Origin: Parazoarcus communis
Lineage (GTDB): Bacteria > Pseudomonadota > Gammaproteobacteria > Burkholderiales > Rhodocyclaceae
Direction: 5' to 3'
Length of the DNA: 64,000 nucleotides
Assembly (NCBI RefSeq): GCF_003111665.1
Contig: NZ_CP022188.1
Coordinates: forward strand, 4,712,001 to 4,776,000
Both the position numbers and the translations under genes were made by a program. The notes under the pieces were generated by a model. That model saw only the letters and a list, made by a program, of their open reading frames with translations. It was not told where the DNA came from and did no database searches. Shown here one piece after another: positions 1-9,555 of this stretch. Each line of letters begins with the position of its first letter. Position 1 is the stretch's first letter.

Positions 1-1
1 C

Positions 2-1411
2 GATAACGCCAACAACAGCACCAATGGCATGGCGATGGCCAAGGACTACGGCAATGCGGCCGCGGTCAATGGCGCGACAGCCTCTTCGGCGATGACCGAC
101 TCGTTCAATACGACGAAGGCAATCGCGATGACCAGGCTCGACGGCATGGTCACCAAGATCCAGGTTCATGGCTTGGGCAACCACGCAATGAACATGGGTA
201 GCGTCAATGGCGGCGACGGCGGCAAGGCATACGGCGGCGACGGTGGCAGCGCGACCGGCGGCAATGCCAAGGGTGCCAACGGTGCCGATGGCGGCAAGGC
301 CTACGGTGGCAATGGCGGTGATGGCGCCTCTGGCGGCAGTGCAACGGCGGGCAACGCCGACACCGGCTACGTGAAAGGCGGCAGCGGTGGCAACGGCGGC
401 CTGGCGAAGAACGCCACGGGCGGCGACGGCGGCGAAGCCTCGGCAACGACCGGCAACGCACGCGCAAACGACTCCGCGACGGGTGGCAACGCCATGGGCA
501 AGGTCGGTGGCGCGATGGCATCCGGTGGCAAGGCCTACTCGACCGACAGCGCCTCTTCGGGCAGCGCATCGGGTAGCGGCGGCAACGGCATGGCATCCGA
601 CAAGGGCTATGCAGGCGGCGCAATGGCCAGCAGCAAGGCCGGCGGCAGCGGCGCCGATTCGGGCTCTGCTGATGCAGGAAGCTCCTGGGCCAAGGCTGCC
701 GATGGCACTGCGCGGACACGTGGCGAGGGCAACGACCCGGCTGACGTAGCCAACCGTGCCACCTCGACCAGCGGTGCTGGCGGCACGACCGGCGCAGCGA
801 CCTCGACCGGCGGTACGTCCGGCGCGTCGACCGCGAGCGGCGGTACCACCACGCAAACCGCAACGGCCACGGCTGGTGCAGGTACGGCGACCGGTGGCGC
901 AGCCACGTCCGGCGGCGCAACGGCCACGGCTGGCGCAGCAACCGCGACGGCCGGCACCAACACCTCGACCGGCGGTGCTGCAAGCTCGAGCGCCACGGCG
1001 ACCTCGGGTAACAGTTCGGCCAACGGTGGCGCAGGCGGAATGGCCTCCAACACCGGCGGTGCTGGCGGTGACGGCGGTGCAGCCACCAGTGGCAGCGCGA
1101 ATGGCGGTGCAGCAACCGGTGGTGCTGGCGGTGCTGGCGGCTCCGGCCAGGGCGGTAGCGGTGGTGCTGGCGGTGCTGGCGGCACGGTGACCGCAGGTGC
1201 GGCAACCGGTGGTGCTGGCCAGGGCGGTAACGGCGGCGCTGGCGGTGCTGGCGGTGCTGTGACGGTGGATGCGGGACACTTCAACATGTCCAACGCCATC
1301 AGCGGCAGCTTCACCAATGGTGCTGGCATCATCCTCAATTCCCAGAACACCGGGATTGGTTCGCTGGTGCAGCAGAGTGCCAACGTCCAGGCCAACCTGA
1401 CCCTCAGGTAA
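2..1411 (+). CDS. Glycine-rich secreted fibre-like protein (5' end outside window)
   Basis: The frame is open to the left window edge, so this is the C-terminal 469 residues or so of a longer protein. It is almost entirely Gly/Ala/Ser/Thr with many GGDGG, GGAGG and GGNGG blocks, and from about 1030 to 1260 the DNA is a degenerate tandem of Gly-Gly-Ala codons. The last 50 residues differ: they are hydrophobic/amide-rich and contain GIILNSQN and LVQQSANVQANL, resembling segments in the two secreted proteins downstream. There are no Cys residues in the visible part. It lies just upstream of a small secreted protein and a C39 peptidase, the neighbourhood of Fap-type functional amyloids, so a fibre or matrix subunit is inferred from composition and context. 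A PE_PGRS-like or cell-wall protein is not excluded by composition alone. Confidence 0.75.
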   Translation, partial: DNANNSTNGMAMAKDYGNAAAVNGATASSAMTDSFNTTKAIAMTRLDGMVTKIQVHGLGNHAMNMGSVNGGDGGKAYGGDGGSATGGNAKGANGADGGKAYGGNGGDGASGGSATAGNADTGYVKGGSGGNGGLAKNATGGDGGEASATTGNARANDSATGGNAMGKVGGAMASGGKAYSTDSASSGSASGSGGNGMASDKGYAGGAMASSKAGGSGADSGSADAGSSWAKAADGTARTRGEGNDPADVANRATSTSGAGGTTGAATSTGGTSGASTASGGTTTQTATATAGAGTATGGAATSGGATATAGAATATAGTNTSTGGAASSSATATSGNSSANGGAGGMASNTGGAGGDGGAATSGSANGGAATGGAGGAGGSGQGGSGGAGGAGGTVTAGAATGGAGQGGNGGAGGAGGAVTVDAGHFNMSNAISGSFTNGAGIILNSQNTGIGSLVQQSANVQANLTLR

Positions 1412-1483
1412 GCCTGAAAACGATGCCGGGTGGCTCGTCCAGCACCCGGCATCCATGCACGATTGCGGTATAGGAGGCTGACC

Positions 1484-1858
1484 ATGAGACCCCATCTGTC
1501 CATGATCGCCCTGGGCATTGCACTGGCTGTGACATGCAGCTCGCCTGCCTCGGTGCACGCGGAGGTATTCGTTCCGACCGTCACCGACGAGGCGCGCAAC
1601 GATTCGATCGATCTTGGAAGCGCCCCCCTTGACGAGAGCGTGCTGGACAACCAGCGGGGCGGCTCGGATCTGCATCTGAGCGAGATTCGCGCCGTTGGCA
1701 ACGTCAGCGAGGTGGAATCGCACAACGTCATCACCGGCCACAACATTGTTTCGGACGGTGCGCTTGCAGGCGCATCCGGCATGCCGATGTTCATTCAGAA
1801 CAGCGGTAACGGCGTGCTGATCCAGAATGCAGTCATCCTCAATGTCGAGGTGAAGTAA
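1484..1858 (+). CDS. Small secreted protein with double-glycine site (Fap-like partner)
   Basis: A 124-residue protein. I chose the ATG at 1484 because TAGGAGG lies 8 bases upstream; an in-frame start at 1430 has no ribosome site. Residues 1-26 are a Sec signal peptide ending in VHA. Residues 49-60 read LDESVLDNQRGG and fit the double-glycine leader pattern (hydrophobic at -12, -7; Gly-Gly at -2, -1), giving a mature part of 64 residues after Gly60. The mature part holds FIQNSGN and LIQNAVILN, similar to segments of the other secreted proteins of this locus. The next gene, 6 bases downstream, is a C39 peptidase. I infer a minor amyloid or nucleator-like component (FapA/FapE role); there is no recognised family name. 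Confidence 0.8.
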   Translation: MRPHLSMIALGIALAVTCSSPASVHAEVFVPTVTDEARNDSIDLGSAPLDESVLDNQRGGSDLHLSEIRAVGNVSEVESHNVITGHNIVSDGALAGASGMPMFIQNSGNGVLIQNAVILNVEVK

Positions 1859-1864
1859 AGGAGC

Positions 1865-2572
1865 ATGACGATGAAACGCATCGTGCTCCGTTCAGGCCTT
1901 TTGATCGTCGTGGCGATAGTGCAATCACTTGCCGCCACGACGGCCTTCTCCGACCAGCTGAGATTTCACGCTCCGATGGGCGGGCAGCTGACGGTGCCCA
2001 CCGTCAGCCTGAAGGAAGCACGTTTTCTGTCGACCCTGCGCCAGCAGTACGACTTCAGTTGCGGCTCGGCGGCGGTCGCCACCCTCCTCACCCACCACTA
2101 CGATCAAACGGTTGGCGAATCCAAAGTGTTCGAGGTCATGTACGAACACGGCAACCAGGAGAAGATCCGGCGTGAGGGGTTTTCGATGCTTGACATGAAG
2201 CGCTACCTCGACCATCTCGGCTATCGCGCCGAGGGCGTGGAAGCGTCGCTCGATCAACTGGCGTCGGCCTCCGTGCCCGCCATCGCACTGATACAGGAGA
2301 ACGGCTACGCACACTTCGTTGTCATCAAGGGCGTGCGCGACGGCAAGGTGCTTCTGGGCGACCCGGCGCTCGGCACGCGCGTGATGAAGCGCCAGGCATT
2401 CGAGAAAATATGGGTCAACAGCATCCTGCTGGTTGCGCGTAACCGTGTCGGCATGGCCCGCTTCAACGACGAATCCGACTGGCGCGTCCTGCCAAACGCG
2501 CCGATTGCACGCGGTCTGGACCGCAATATGGCAGACGTGCAGTTGCTTCGTCGCGGCCCCTGGGATTACTGA
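1865..2572 (+). CDS. C39-family cysteine peptidase, FapD-like
   Basis: A 235-residue exported peptidase. Residues 1-29 form a signal peptide (hydrophobic stretch LLIVVAIVQSLA). The papain-like C39 motif DFSCGSAA places the catalytic Cys at residue 66, the His at 150 (GYAHFVV) and the Asp at 166 (LLGDPALG). It has no ABC-transporter or membrane domain, so it is a free-standing periplasmic C39 enzyme like FapD, not a bacteriocin exporter. AAGGAG precedes ATG 1865; ATG 1871 is an equally placed alternative. It sits between two genes whose products carry Gly-Gly sites, which are its likely substrates (inference from the family's double-glycine specificity). Confidence 0.88.
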   Translation: MTMKRIVLRSGLLIVVAIVQSLAATTAFSDQLRFHAPMGGQLTVPTVSLKEARFLSTLRQQYDFSCGSAAVATLLTHHYDQTVGESKVFEVMYEHGNQEKIRREGFSMLDMKRYLDHLGYRAEGVEASLDQLASASVPAIALIQENGYAHFVVIKGVRDGKVLLGDPALGTRVMKRQAFEKIWVNSILLVARNRVGMARFNDESDWRVLPNAPIARGLDRNMADVQLLRRGPWDY

Positions 2573-2584
2573 GGACACCGCGCC

Positions 2585-3694
2585 ATGAAGAATTCAATGA
2601 ACGGACGCACCTCGGCCCTGATCACGACGGTCGCCACGCTCACTGCCTTGTGCGCAAGCCTTGCACAGGCGCTGGGCGAGGAAGAAGAGCTTTCTTCGGT
2701 AATGGCCGGCGACGGCGTCACCAGCATCATGGACGTGACGAGCGTTGCCACGCGACAGGGCTTTCATCCGGCAAACTGCAGCAGGCACGAAGTTCCGCCC
2801 GCAGAATTGCTGGCGCTGGCCGACTGGCCGCTGGACGATACCCCCACCTGCACCCAGGGCCGCGCCGTTGCGCGCGCTGCGCCTGTCGTGGAGGCGACCA
2901 TCCGCCCCATCCGGGCGATGGCAGAGGTCGTTGAAGCGAGCATCCTCACACCGCGTGAGGTGCTCGACCGCTACGGCGATACACCGGGCACGCTGGCCAC
3001 GACAGCACCCGACACCGGAAAGCTGAGCGCCCGGGGTGAGCTTAACGGCAACGACGGCAACATCGGCGCGGCTGTCACGGCCGCACCGGCAAGCCTTGCA
3101 TCCGCCGCAGCTCCCGCTCCCGCTCGTGCCCAGGCGCCGGCCCCTGTCGCCGTTGCATCGGCCGTAATGGACCAGACCGCCGGCGAGCTGCCGGTCGCGA
3201 TCCCGCCGCTGGCTAAGGCGGACAAGGCCGAACGCGAGATCTACCGGCCCCTGCCCTCGACGCTGATGCTGCGCAGGGCGATACGGCTTGCCGAGGCTCC
3301 CGCCGTAGCCGAATCCGAACTCGACGCGCTGCGGGGCGGCTTCGAGACGCCATCGGGGCTAAGGGTGTCCTTCGGCATCGAGCGCGCGGTGTACGTGAAT
3401 GGCGTGCTGAGCAGTGTGACCAGCGTCAATCTTGCCGATCTGGGCAACATGAACGGCCGCGGGCTGCCCGAAGGCAGCACCCTGGCAGTGATCCAGAACG
3501 GCCCGAACAACGCCTTCATCTCCAGCGGTCTGAACAACAACGCGCTGGCGACGGTGATCCAGAACTCGCTCGACAATCAGAATATCCGCGCCGTGACCAC
3601 GATCAATGCGTCGGTCAATAGCGTGGAGATGCTGCGCAGCGCGCACATGAACACTTCGATGCGGGATGTGATGGTGCAGTCGCTGTTGCGCTGA
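2585..3694 (+). CDS. Secreted protein with Pro/Ala-rich pro-region and double-glycine site (Fap-like partner)
   Basis: A 369-residue protein, 12 bases after the peptidase gene and clearly in the same operon. Residues 1-31 look like a signal peptide. An Ala/Pro-rich low-complexity linker occupies about residues 165-205. Residues 241-252 read VAESELDALRGG, matching the double-glycine leader rule (Glu -8, Leu -7, Leu -4, Gly-Gly), so processing would release the last 117 residues. That C-terminal part contains VIQNGPNNAFI and VIQNSLDNQNI, amide-rich segments reminiscent of curlin/Fap repeats. Function is inferred: an amyloid-associated secreted component. The family is not otherwise recognised. 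Confidence 0.8.
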   Translation: MKNSMNGRTSALITTVATLTALCASLAQALGEEEELSSVMAGDGVTSIMDVTSVATRQGFHPANCSRHEVPPAELLALADWPLDDTPTCTQGRAVARAAPVVEATIRPIRAMAEVVEASILTPREVLDRYGDTPGTLATTAPDTGKLSARGELNGNDGNIGAAVTAAPASLASAAAPAPARAQAPAPVAVASAVMDQTAGELPVAIPPLAKADKAEREIYRPLPSTLMLRRAIRLAEAPAVAESELDALRGGFETPSGLRVSFGIERAVYVNGVLSSVTSVNLADLGNMNGRGLPEGSTLAVIQNGPNNAFISSGLNNNALATVIQNSLDNQNIRAVTTINASVNSVEMLRSAHMNTSMRDVMVQSLLR

Positions 3695-3714
3695 GGGCGT
3701 TCAGCACAGGGCCA

Positions 3715-3743
3715 TCAAAAAAGGACAGGCAGTGCCTGTCCTT
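3715..3743. terminator. Bidirectional intrinsic terminator
   Basis: The arm AAGGACAGGCA is followed, after one base, by its exact reverse complement. It is preceded by an A run and followed by a T-rich stretch, so it can end transcription from both sides. It lies between the convergent 3' ends of the secreted-protein gene and the FapF-like gene. Confidence 0.85.
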
Positions 3744-3763
3744 ATTCTTGTGGCGGGTGATGC

Positions 3764-5062
3764 CTAGAGCGTGATCGGCATGCGCAGCGTGAGCTGCAGA
3801 TCGGGGGTGTCGTTGGTGACCCCGACGCCAAGCGAAAGGTTGACGGTATTGCCCGAGTTCAGGCGGTGAGAGTAGCCCAGCAGCAGGGTGCCGAGCTGCA
3901 CACGGACCGAGCCCGGCGCGGTGCTGCCATTGATCTTGACCTTGCCGACCGACTGATGGTCGTAGCCGATGCTGAAGGACGAACGGTCGTTGAGAGCGAG
4001 CCCCATGCCGAAGTTGAAGCCGATCACCCCGCCCGGCGCGACCTCCCCAATCAGGATGTCGCCGCCGTCGGTGTTTGCCTTCACGTTGCTGCGCTTGAAG
4101 CTGTGCTGATAGCTGATGCCGCCGAAGAACACTGCGGGGTCAGAGGGAATCAGCACCGTCAGCCCCGGTGTGATGGTGTAGAAGCCCGAGCCGGTGGGCA
4201 GCTCGCTTTGCAGGCCGGTGCCGCGCCCGCCCGGCAGCGTGTAGTTGGTCTTGACCTCGAAGGGGTCCTTGCCGGTGCGCGTCTTGAAGCGCAGCGAGGC
4301 GATGTAGTACGGGCTGTCGCCACCGCCATCGTTGAGCTGGTAGCGGCCAGTCAGCTCGACGTCGCCGACGCCGCTGCCATCGGCGTCGAACACGCTGTCG
4401 ACCGCGGTGCCGGACGCGATCTCGCGGCTGATGCTGGTGTCGGAGCGATAGACCCAGGGCACCTTGGCCTCGAGCTCGAAGCGATTGGTGATCCCGCGCC
4501 GGACGGTGAGCGCGGCGGTGAAGGTGTTGCGCTTGACCTCGCGCACGTCGATCAGGCCGATGAGGATGGCAGGAATCACCGTGTAGCCAACCAGCGCGAT
4601 GCGGTTGCTGGACGAGTAGGCATACTGCAGCGAAGGCTCAAGCACCCACTTGCCGGGCGCTGTGAGTACGCCTGGAGTCTCGAAGATCGGCGCGATTTCG
4701 CGCGACCGCGTGTCGCGCGCCGGGTCAGGCGCCTGCCCCACGGGCTGCTGCCCACCGCGCTGGGCCATGGTCACCGGCACGTTGGCATCGGCAGCAGGCA
4801 CGGTGTCCGGCCCACGCCCGCGAACGTCTTCAAAACCGAGCGATCGGCGCAACTCGGACAGCGCGGCTTCCTGGCGGGCAAGATTGGCCTTGAGGGTGTC
4901 GATCTGCGCGTTCTGCTCGGTGATCTGCTGCTTCATCCGCAGCATGTCGGCGCCCCCTGCCTCCGTATCCGCCGCCGCGCCCAGTCCCGGCAGTGCTAAC
5001 AGCATGATGCCTGCGAAGCCCTGCCCCAGGGCCAGTGCAATCCGTGTCGGCTTATTCTTCAT
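3764..5062 (-). CDS. FapF-like outer-membrane beta-barrel with N-terminal coiled coil
   Basis: A 432-residue protein with a signal peptide (residues 1-31), then a heptad-rich coiled coil at about 38-75 (MKQQITEQNAQIDTLKANLA), a linker, and from about residue 120 alternating amphipathic beta strands to the C-terminus (LQLTLRMPITL). This is the architecture of FapF, the trimeric pore that exports amyloid subunits; the same broad family is often annotated only as transporter. The start at 5062 follows GGGAGGAGACC. Unlike the classical fapABCDEF order, this gene is convergent with the other secretion genes. Its assignment as the export pore of this locus is inferred from domain layout and position. 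Confidence 0.78.
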   Translation of the reverse strand: MKNKPTRIALALGQGFAGIMLLALPGLGAAADTEAGGADMLRMKQQITEQNAQIDTLKANLARQEAALSELRRSLGFEDVRGRGPDTVPAADANVPVTMAQRGGQQPVGQAPDPARDTRSREIAPIFETPGVLTAPGKWVLEPSLQYAYSSSNRIALVGYTVIPAILIGLIDVREVKRNTFTAALTVRRGITNRFELEAKVPWVYRSDTSISREIASGTAVDSVFDADGSGVGDVELTGRYQLNDGGGDSPYYIASLRFKTRTGKDPFEVKTNYTLPGGRGTGLQSELPTGSGFYTITPGLTVLIPSDPAVFFGGISYQHSFKRSNVKANTDGGDILIGEVAPGGVIGFNFGMGLALNDRSSFSIGYDHQSVGKVKINGSTAPGSVRVQLGTLLLGYSHRLNSGNTVNLSLGVGVTNDTPDLQLTLRMPITL

Positions 5063-5105
5063 GGTCTCCTCCCAGCAAAGTCGCGGTGCCCGTCACCGCC
5101 ATCGG

Positions 5106-6431
<1,326 letters not shown>

Positions 6432-6670
6432 AGGCCTCTGCCCCAGATCAGCTACGTTCTGCGGGAAGACAGTCAGGTGTGCACATCAAGAACGCCCGCT
6501 GTCGCAAATACGGCATTCCCGTATCGGACAACGAGTAAAACCCTCCTCTGTCTCCATCCAGCACCGGCGCTCAAGGTTCTTTTGTGGTCTTTTCTGCCGA
6601 TGTCTGCGTTTACTTATAGCACCCCGATATTGCGCGCATCAACGTGATTGTGTCGAACCGGAAACGCTCA

Positions 6671-6683
6671 TCTCAAATTGAGA
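6671..6683. promoter_or_regulatory. Inverted repeat TCTCAA-A-TTGAGA, candidate enhancer site
   Basis: A perfect 6-bp inverted repeat with a one-base centre, about 240 bases upstream of the sigma54 regulator start. The distance fits an upstream activating sequence. Binding by that regulator is only inferred. Confidence 0.3.
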
Positions 6684-6858
6684 CAAAGGCATGCAAAACA
6701 ATACTTTAATCACGTAATCGAACTACGAATTTTCGGTATTGACAATTCCGTAGAATGTCTTTTCAGCGCATTTTTAAGAAATGTCAAGGACCCTCTTGTC
6801 ACACAAACAAGGCTTTAATGAATCATCAAAAACAGATTAAAAAAATGCATCAGCCGCT

Positions 6859-7083
6859 TTAAGTAACAAAAAAATGCGGATACGACGTCCGCCGTACCCG
6901 CTTTTTCTTCAGCGCCCCGGGCACTGCCCGCTCGACACGGCTTACCCCCCTGCCTGGCGCAATGGATAGAGACTCCACCCATGCGCCGCCAGCACCCATC
7001 GTATCCAGCGCCACAAGCGCGAGCACGGCAAGCCAGAACACCGCCGCAGCGGTCCATTGCCGAAGATCACACCTGAAGGTCAA
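6859..7083 (-). pseudogene. Decayed copy of small single-pass membrane protein
   Basis: The frame encodes FWLAVLALVALDTMGAGG, nearly identical to the product of 9556-9723. At the DNA level 56 of 60 bases match between 6985-7044 and 9631-9690. The upstream part has no ATG in frame (only TTG at 7083), and the C-terminal similarity becomes out of phase. I read it as a duplicated, now degraded copy; a translated 74-residue TTG-started protein remains possible. Confidence 0.55.
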
Positions 7084-7440
7084 AGTGGCTGCGATGAAAA
7101 CTGCACCAAGCCCTCAATGCCGCTTGCAGTTTCCGTGACTGAGCTCGACAACGCCGACACTCACGTCAGGCTTTCTCTCTGCTCGACATACCCCGCAAGG
7201 TGTACCAGCCAACCCCCATCACACCCGCCCCACCGCGCTGAACTGTTCAGCCATGCGCTCGAACTTAAGAAACTTCATGCAATTTCGATGCTTTCTGTTC
7301 ATATTTTTGGATACAAACAACACTTTTATAGCTTTGAATGTTTTATTTACCCCATGCGGGTAACTAAAACGATACATTTTGTTTCCCATGTCATTTTATA
7401 TACATCCATAATCCATGCCGCATACCATCAATCCCCGCAC

Positions 7441-7460
7441 AAACACGTTTAAACGTGTTT
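7441..7460. promoter_or_regulatory. Perfect 20-bp palindrome at autotransporter start
   Basis: AAACACGTTT is followed directly by its reverse complement, ending two bases before ATG 7463. It could be an operator or a 5' mRNA hairpin controlling translation start; which one is not visible from sequence. Confidence 0.5.
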
Positions 7461-7462
7461 TC

Positions 7463-9451
7463 ATGCGTAGAACGCTAATCGCATCAGCAATCAGCATCGC
7501 ATTCACCGCCGGGCCTGCGGCAGCCCAACAATCTGTCACAACTGCATCATTTGATACGCTCGCGGAAGGCACCGGATACTTCGCCGAGGCGATCAGCGCT
7601 GACGGGAATGTCATCGTCGGCACCGTGTCAGAACAGGGATTTCTTTGGACGACCACCGACGGGTTGTCCACCTTCGCGGGGATTCCGGGCAATGCCAGTT
7701 TCACGCCAAAGGACGTGAGCGCCAACGGCAACTACGTTGCCGGCACACTGAGATCAAATGAGACCTATAGGGCAGTACGCTGGAATGCGGAGTCCGGATT
7801 ATTTTATGACATTCCCTTCGTGTCCGGTCAGCTACACTCGTGGGCAAATGCCGTCAGCGCTGACGGCAGCGTAGTGGTCGGTTCGTCAACCAAACTGAAC
7901 TTTAGCGATAAAATTGCATACCGTTGGACCGCTGCGGACGGAACGATCAGCCTCGGCACACTGAGCGGATACGACTACTCCGAGGCAAACGATGTAAGTG
8001 CAAACGGTAGCGTCGTCGTCGGGTCAGCGTGGGAGTCAGGCAGCAGCAACATAAGGCAGGCCTTCCGCTGGACCTCAGCAACCGGCATGGAAAGCCTGGG
8101 CAATAGCACCCGCTCCATCGCCTTGGCGGTCAGCGATGACGGATCGGTTATCGTCGGCCTCGCAGGGGAGATGCTCTCGTCGATCGCGTTCCGCTGGACA
8201 CAGGCATCCGGGATGACCTTGCTTGGCACCCTTGCTGGCGGCACTGACTCGGAAGCCTATGACATCAGTGGCGACGGCAAGGTGATCGTCGGTTGGTCCT
8301 TGAGCGGCTCAGATGACCGCGGATTCCGCTGGACTGAAGTCACCGGCATGCAGAGTGTCGAAGACTGGCTTCGCAGTCACGGCGCCGTCATTGCCGAAGA
8401 CATGACGGAATCCGCGGACGCGACCAACGCTGACGGTTCAGTTGTGGTGGGCGTGCTGAGCAATGGTCGGACTTACATTGCAAGAGTCTCGTCGGCCGGT
8501 ACGGGCCTCATCACGCGAGAAGATGTTGCGCAGAGCCTGGGCAGCGTTGCGGCCGGTAGCAGCATGGCGATGAACTCAATCAGCACCGTCATCAACGGCG
8601 CCAACAGCCGTCCCTTGGCGCGCCGGGTAGCAAATGGCCAGAAGGCGTTCTGGGTCGCAGGGGACTGGGGGCGTGACGATCACGGCAACCGCAGCGGCGA
8701 CTTGGGACTGACCGAAATTGGTGGAGGCATGAATTTCGGTGTTGCCCAACTGAACATGGCCGTTGGCCACACTTGGTCCGCGCAAGAACTGGACCTGAAT
8801 GGCAAGGCGAACGTGGAGGGCTCGTACCTCAGCGTGTTCGGCTTGATTCCGCTCGGCGCCAACGACGACGGTGGTTTGTGGGCAACCATTGGTGCTTATG
8901 GTCACTGGGGGAACGCAGACCTGCGCCGAGGTTACGTTGTTAACGGTACGAGCCTTGAGTCGTCCAAGGGTAGCCCCGACGTAACAACCTGGGCCGTCCG
9001 CGCCCGTCTTGACTGGGAAAATGCCTTCTCCGCAGGCAATGCGCGGTTTTCGCCTTATGCAGATCTCAGCTATGGCGAAGCACACCTTGATGGCTACACC
9101 GAGACCGGCGGTGGCTTCCCCGCACGTTTCGACAGCCGCACCGAGCGCAATACTGAACTGCGTATTGGCGTAAACGCCGCAGTGCCGGTCGCCTCCGGTG
9201 CAGTAAAGCTGCTCGGCCAGCTCGAAGCTGCGCACCGCATGGAGAAAAACGGCTCCCGCACCTCTGGTGAGCTGATCGGACTTTTCAGTTTCGATGAGTC
9301 CGGACAGGACTTCGATCAAGACTGGATCCGTGCCGGTGTCGGTATCGAAGGCAAGCTTGGCGCAGGCAAGGCCTCGTTGATGCTGAACGGGACGACCAAG
9401 GGCGAAGCCCTGAGCACCTGGCTCGCCGCATCCTATCAGGTTGCCTTCTAA
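7463..9451 (+). CDS. HAF-repeat autotransporter (type V secretion)
   Basis: A 662-residue surface protein from ATG 7463; an in-frame ATG at 7415 would add 16 residues before the signal sequence. Residues 1-23 are a signal peptide ending AAA. The passenger (about 25-350) is made of repeats of the type AxSADGSVVVG...AFRWT, the HAF/extracellular repeat family expected to form a beta-propeller-like fold. A short alpha-helical linker is followed by a C-terminal autotransporter barrel (about 400-662) ending in YQVAF with terminal Phe, the signal for BAM insertion. No clear Shine-Dalgarno precedes either start. Passenger function is unknown. A palindrome of the RAYT-linked family begins 31 bases after the stop and may act as terminator. 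Confidence 0.88.
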   Translation: MRRTLIASAISIAFTAGPAAAQQSVTTASFDTLAEGTGYFAEAISADGNVIVGTVSEQGFLWTTTDGLSTFAGIPGNASFTPKDVSANGNYVAGTLRSNETYRAVRWNAESGLFYDIPFVSGQLHSWANAVSADGSVVVGSSTKLNFSDKIAYRWTAADGTISLGTLSGYDYSEANDVSANGSVVVGSAWESGSSNIRQAFRWTSATGMESLGNSTRSIALAVSDDGSVIVGLAGEMLSSIAFRWTQASGMTLLGTLAGGTDSEAYDISGDGKVIVGWSLSGSDDRGFRWTEVTGMQSVEDWLRSHGAVIAEDMTESADATNADGSVVVGVLSNGRTYIARVSSAGTGLITREDVAQSLGSVAAGSSMAMNSISTVINGANSRPLARRVANGQKAFWVAGDWGRDDHGNRSGDLGLTEIGGGMNFGVAQLNMAVGHTWSAQELDLNGKANVEGSYLSVFGLIPLGANDDGGLWATIGAYGHWGNADLRRGYVVNGTSLESSKGSPDVTTWAVRARLDWENAFSAGNARFSPYADLSYGEAHLDGYTETGGGFPARFDSRTERNTELRIGVNAAVPVASGAVKLLGQLEAAHRMEKNGSRTSGELIGLFSFDESGQDFDQDWIRAGVGIEGKLGAGKASLMLNGTTKGEALSTWLAASYQVAF

Positions 9452-9482
9452 GTAACAGCCAGCGCTGTTTGTGTATCAAAGT

Positions 9483-9535
9483 ATCAAAGGGGTCAGAGTC
9501 GTTTGAAAGTTTCAAACGACTCTGACCCCTTTGAT
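9483..9535. repeat. RAYT-associated palindrome, copy A
   Basis: Two perfect 26-base arms with a single central base (9509). The core of the left arm is GGGGTCAGAGTCGTTTGAAA, and the outermost bases read ATCAAA/TTTGAT. It lies between the autotransporter stop and the small membrane-protein gene, where it could also stop transcription. Confidence 0.9.
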
Positions 9536-9555
9536 TTTCAGCCGGGCTGTTTTGC

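Larger units (their letters stand above)
6432..7440. other. AT-rich intergenic region without convincing intact gene
   Basis: About 1 kb between the divergent sigma54 regulator and the autotransporter. Base composition is clearly more AT-rich than the surroundings, especially 6600-6860 and 7260-7410. It holds a short inverted repeat (6671-6683) and a decayed copy of the small membrane-protein gene found at 9556-9723. Short open frames here lack ribosome sites and recognisable products. Confidence 0.6.

Noticed and set aside
178-1260. Regular short repeats that might be a CRISPR or satellite array
   Set aside because: Repeats are degenerate, in phase with codons, and have no spacers; they encode the Gly-rich protein.
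204-1794. Long open frames on the minus strand and in other frames opposite the glycine-rich gene
   Set aside because: They arise from the GGC/GCC codon bias of the repeat region, encode Arg/His- or Pro-rich strings without signals, and have no ribosome sites.
5071-5090. Sigma54-like promoter before the FapF-like gene (GGCAC...TTGC on the minus strand)
   Set aside because: The GG-to-GC distance is 12 bases instead of 10, which sigma54 does not tolerate well.
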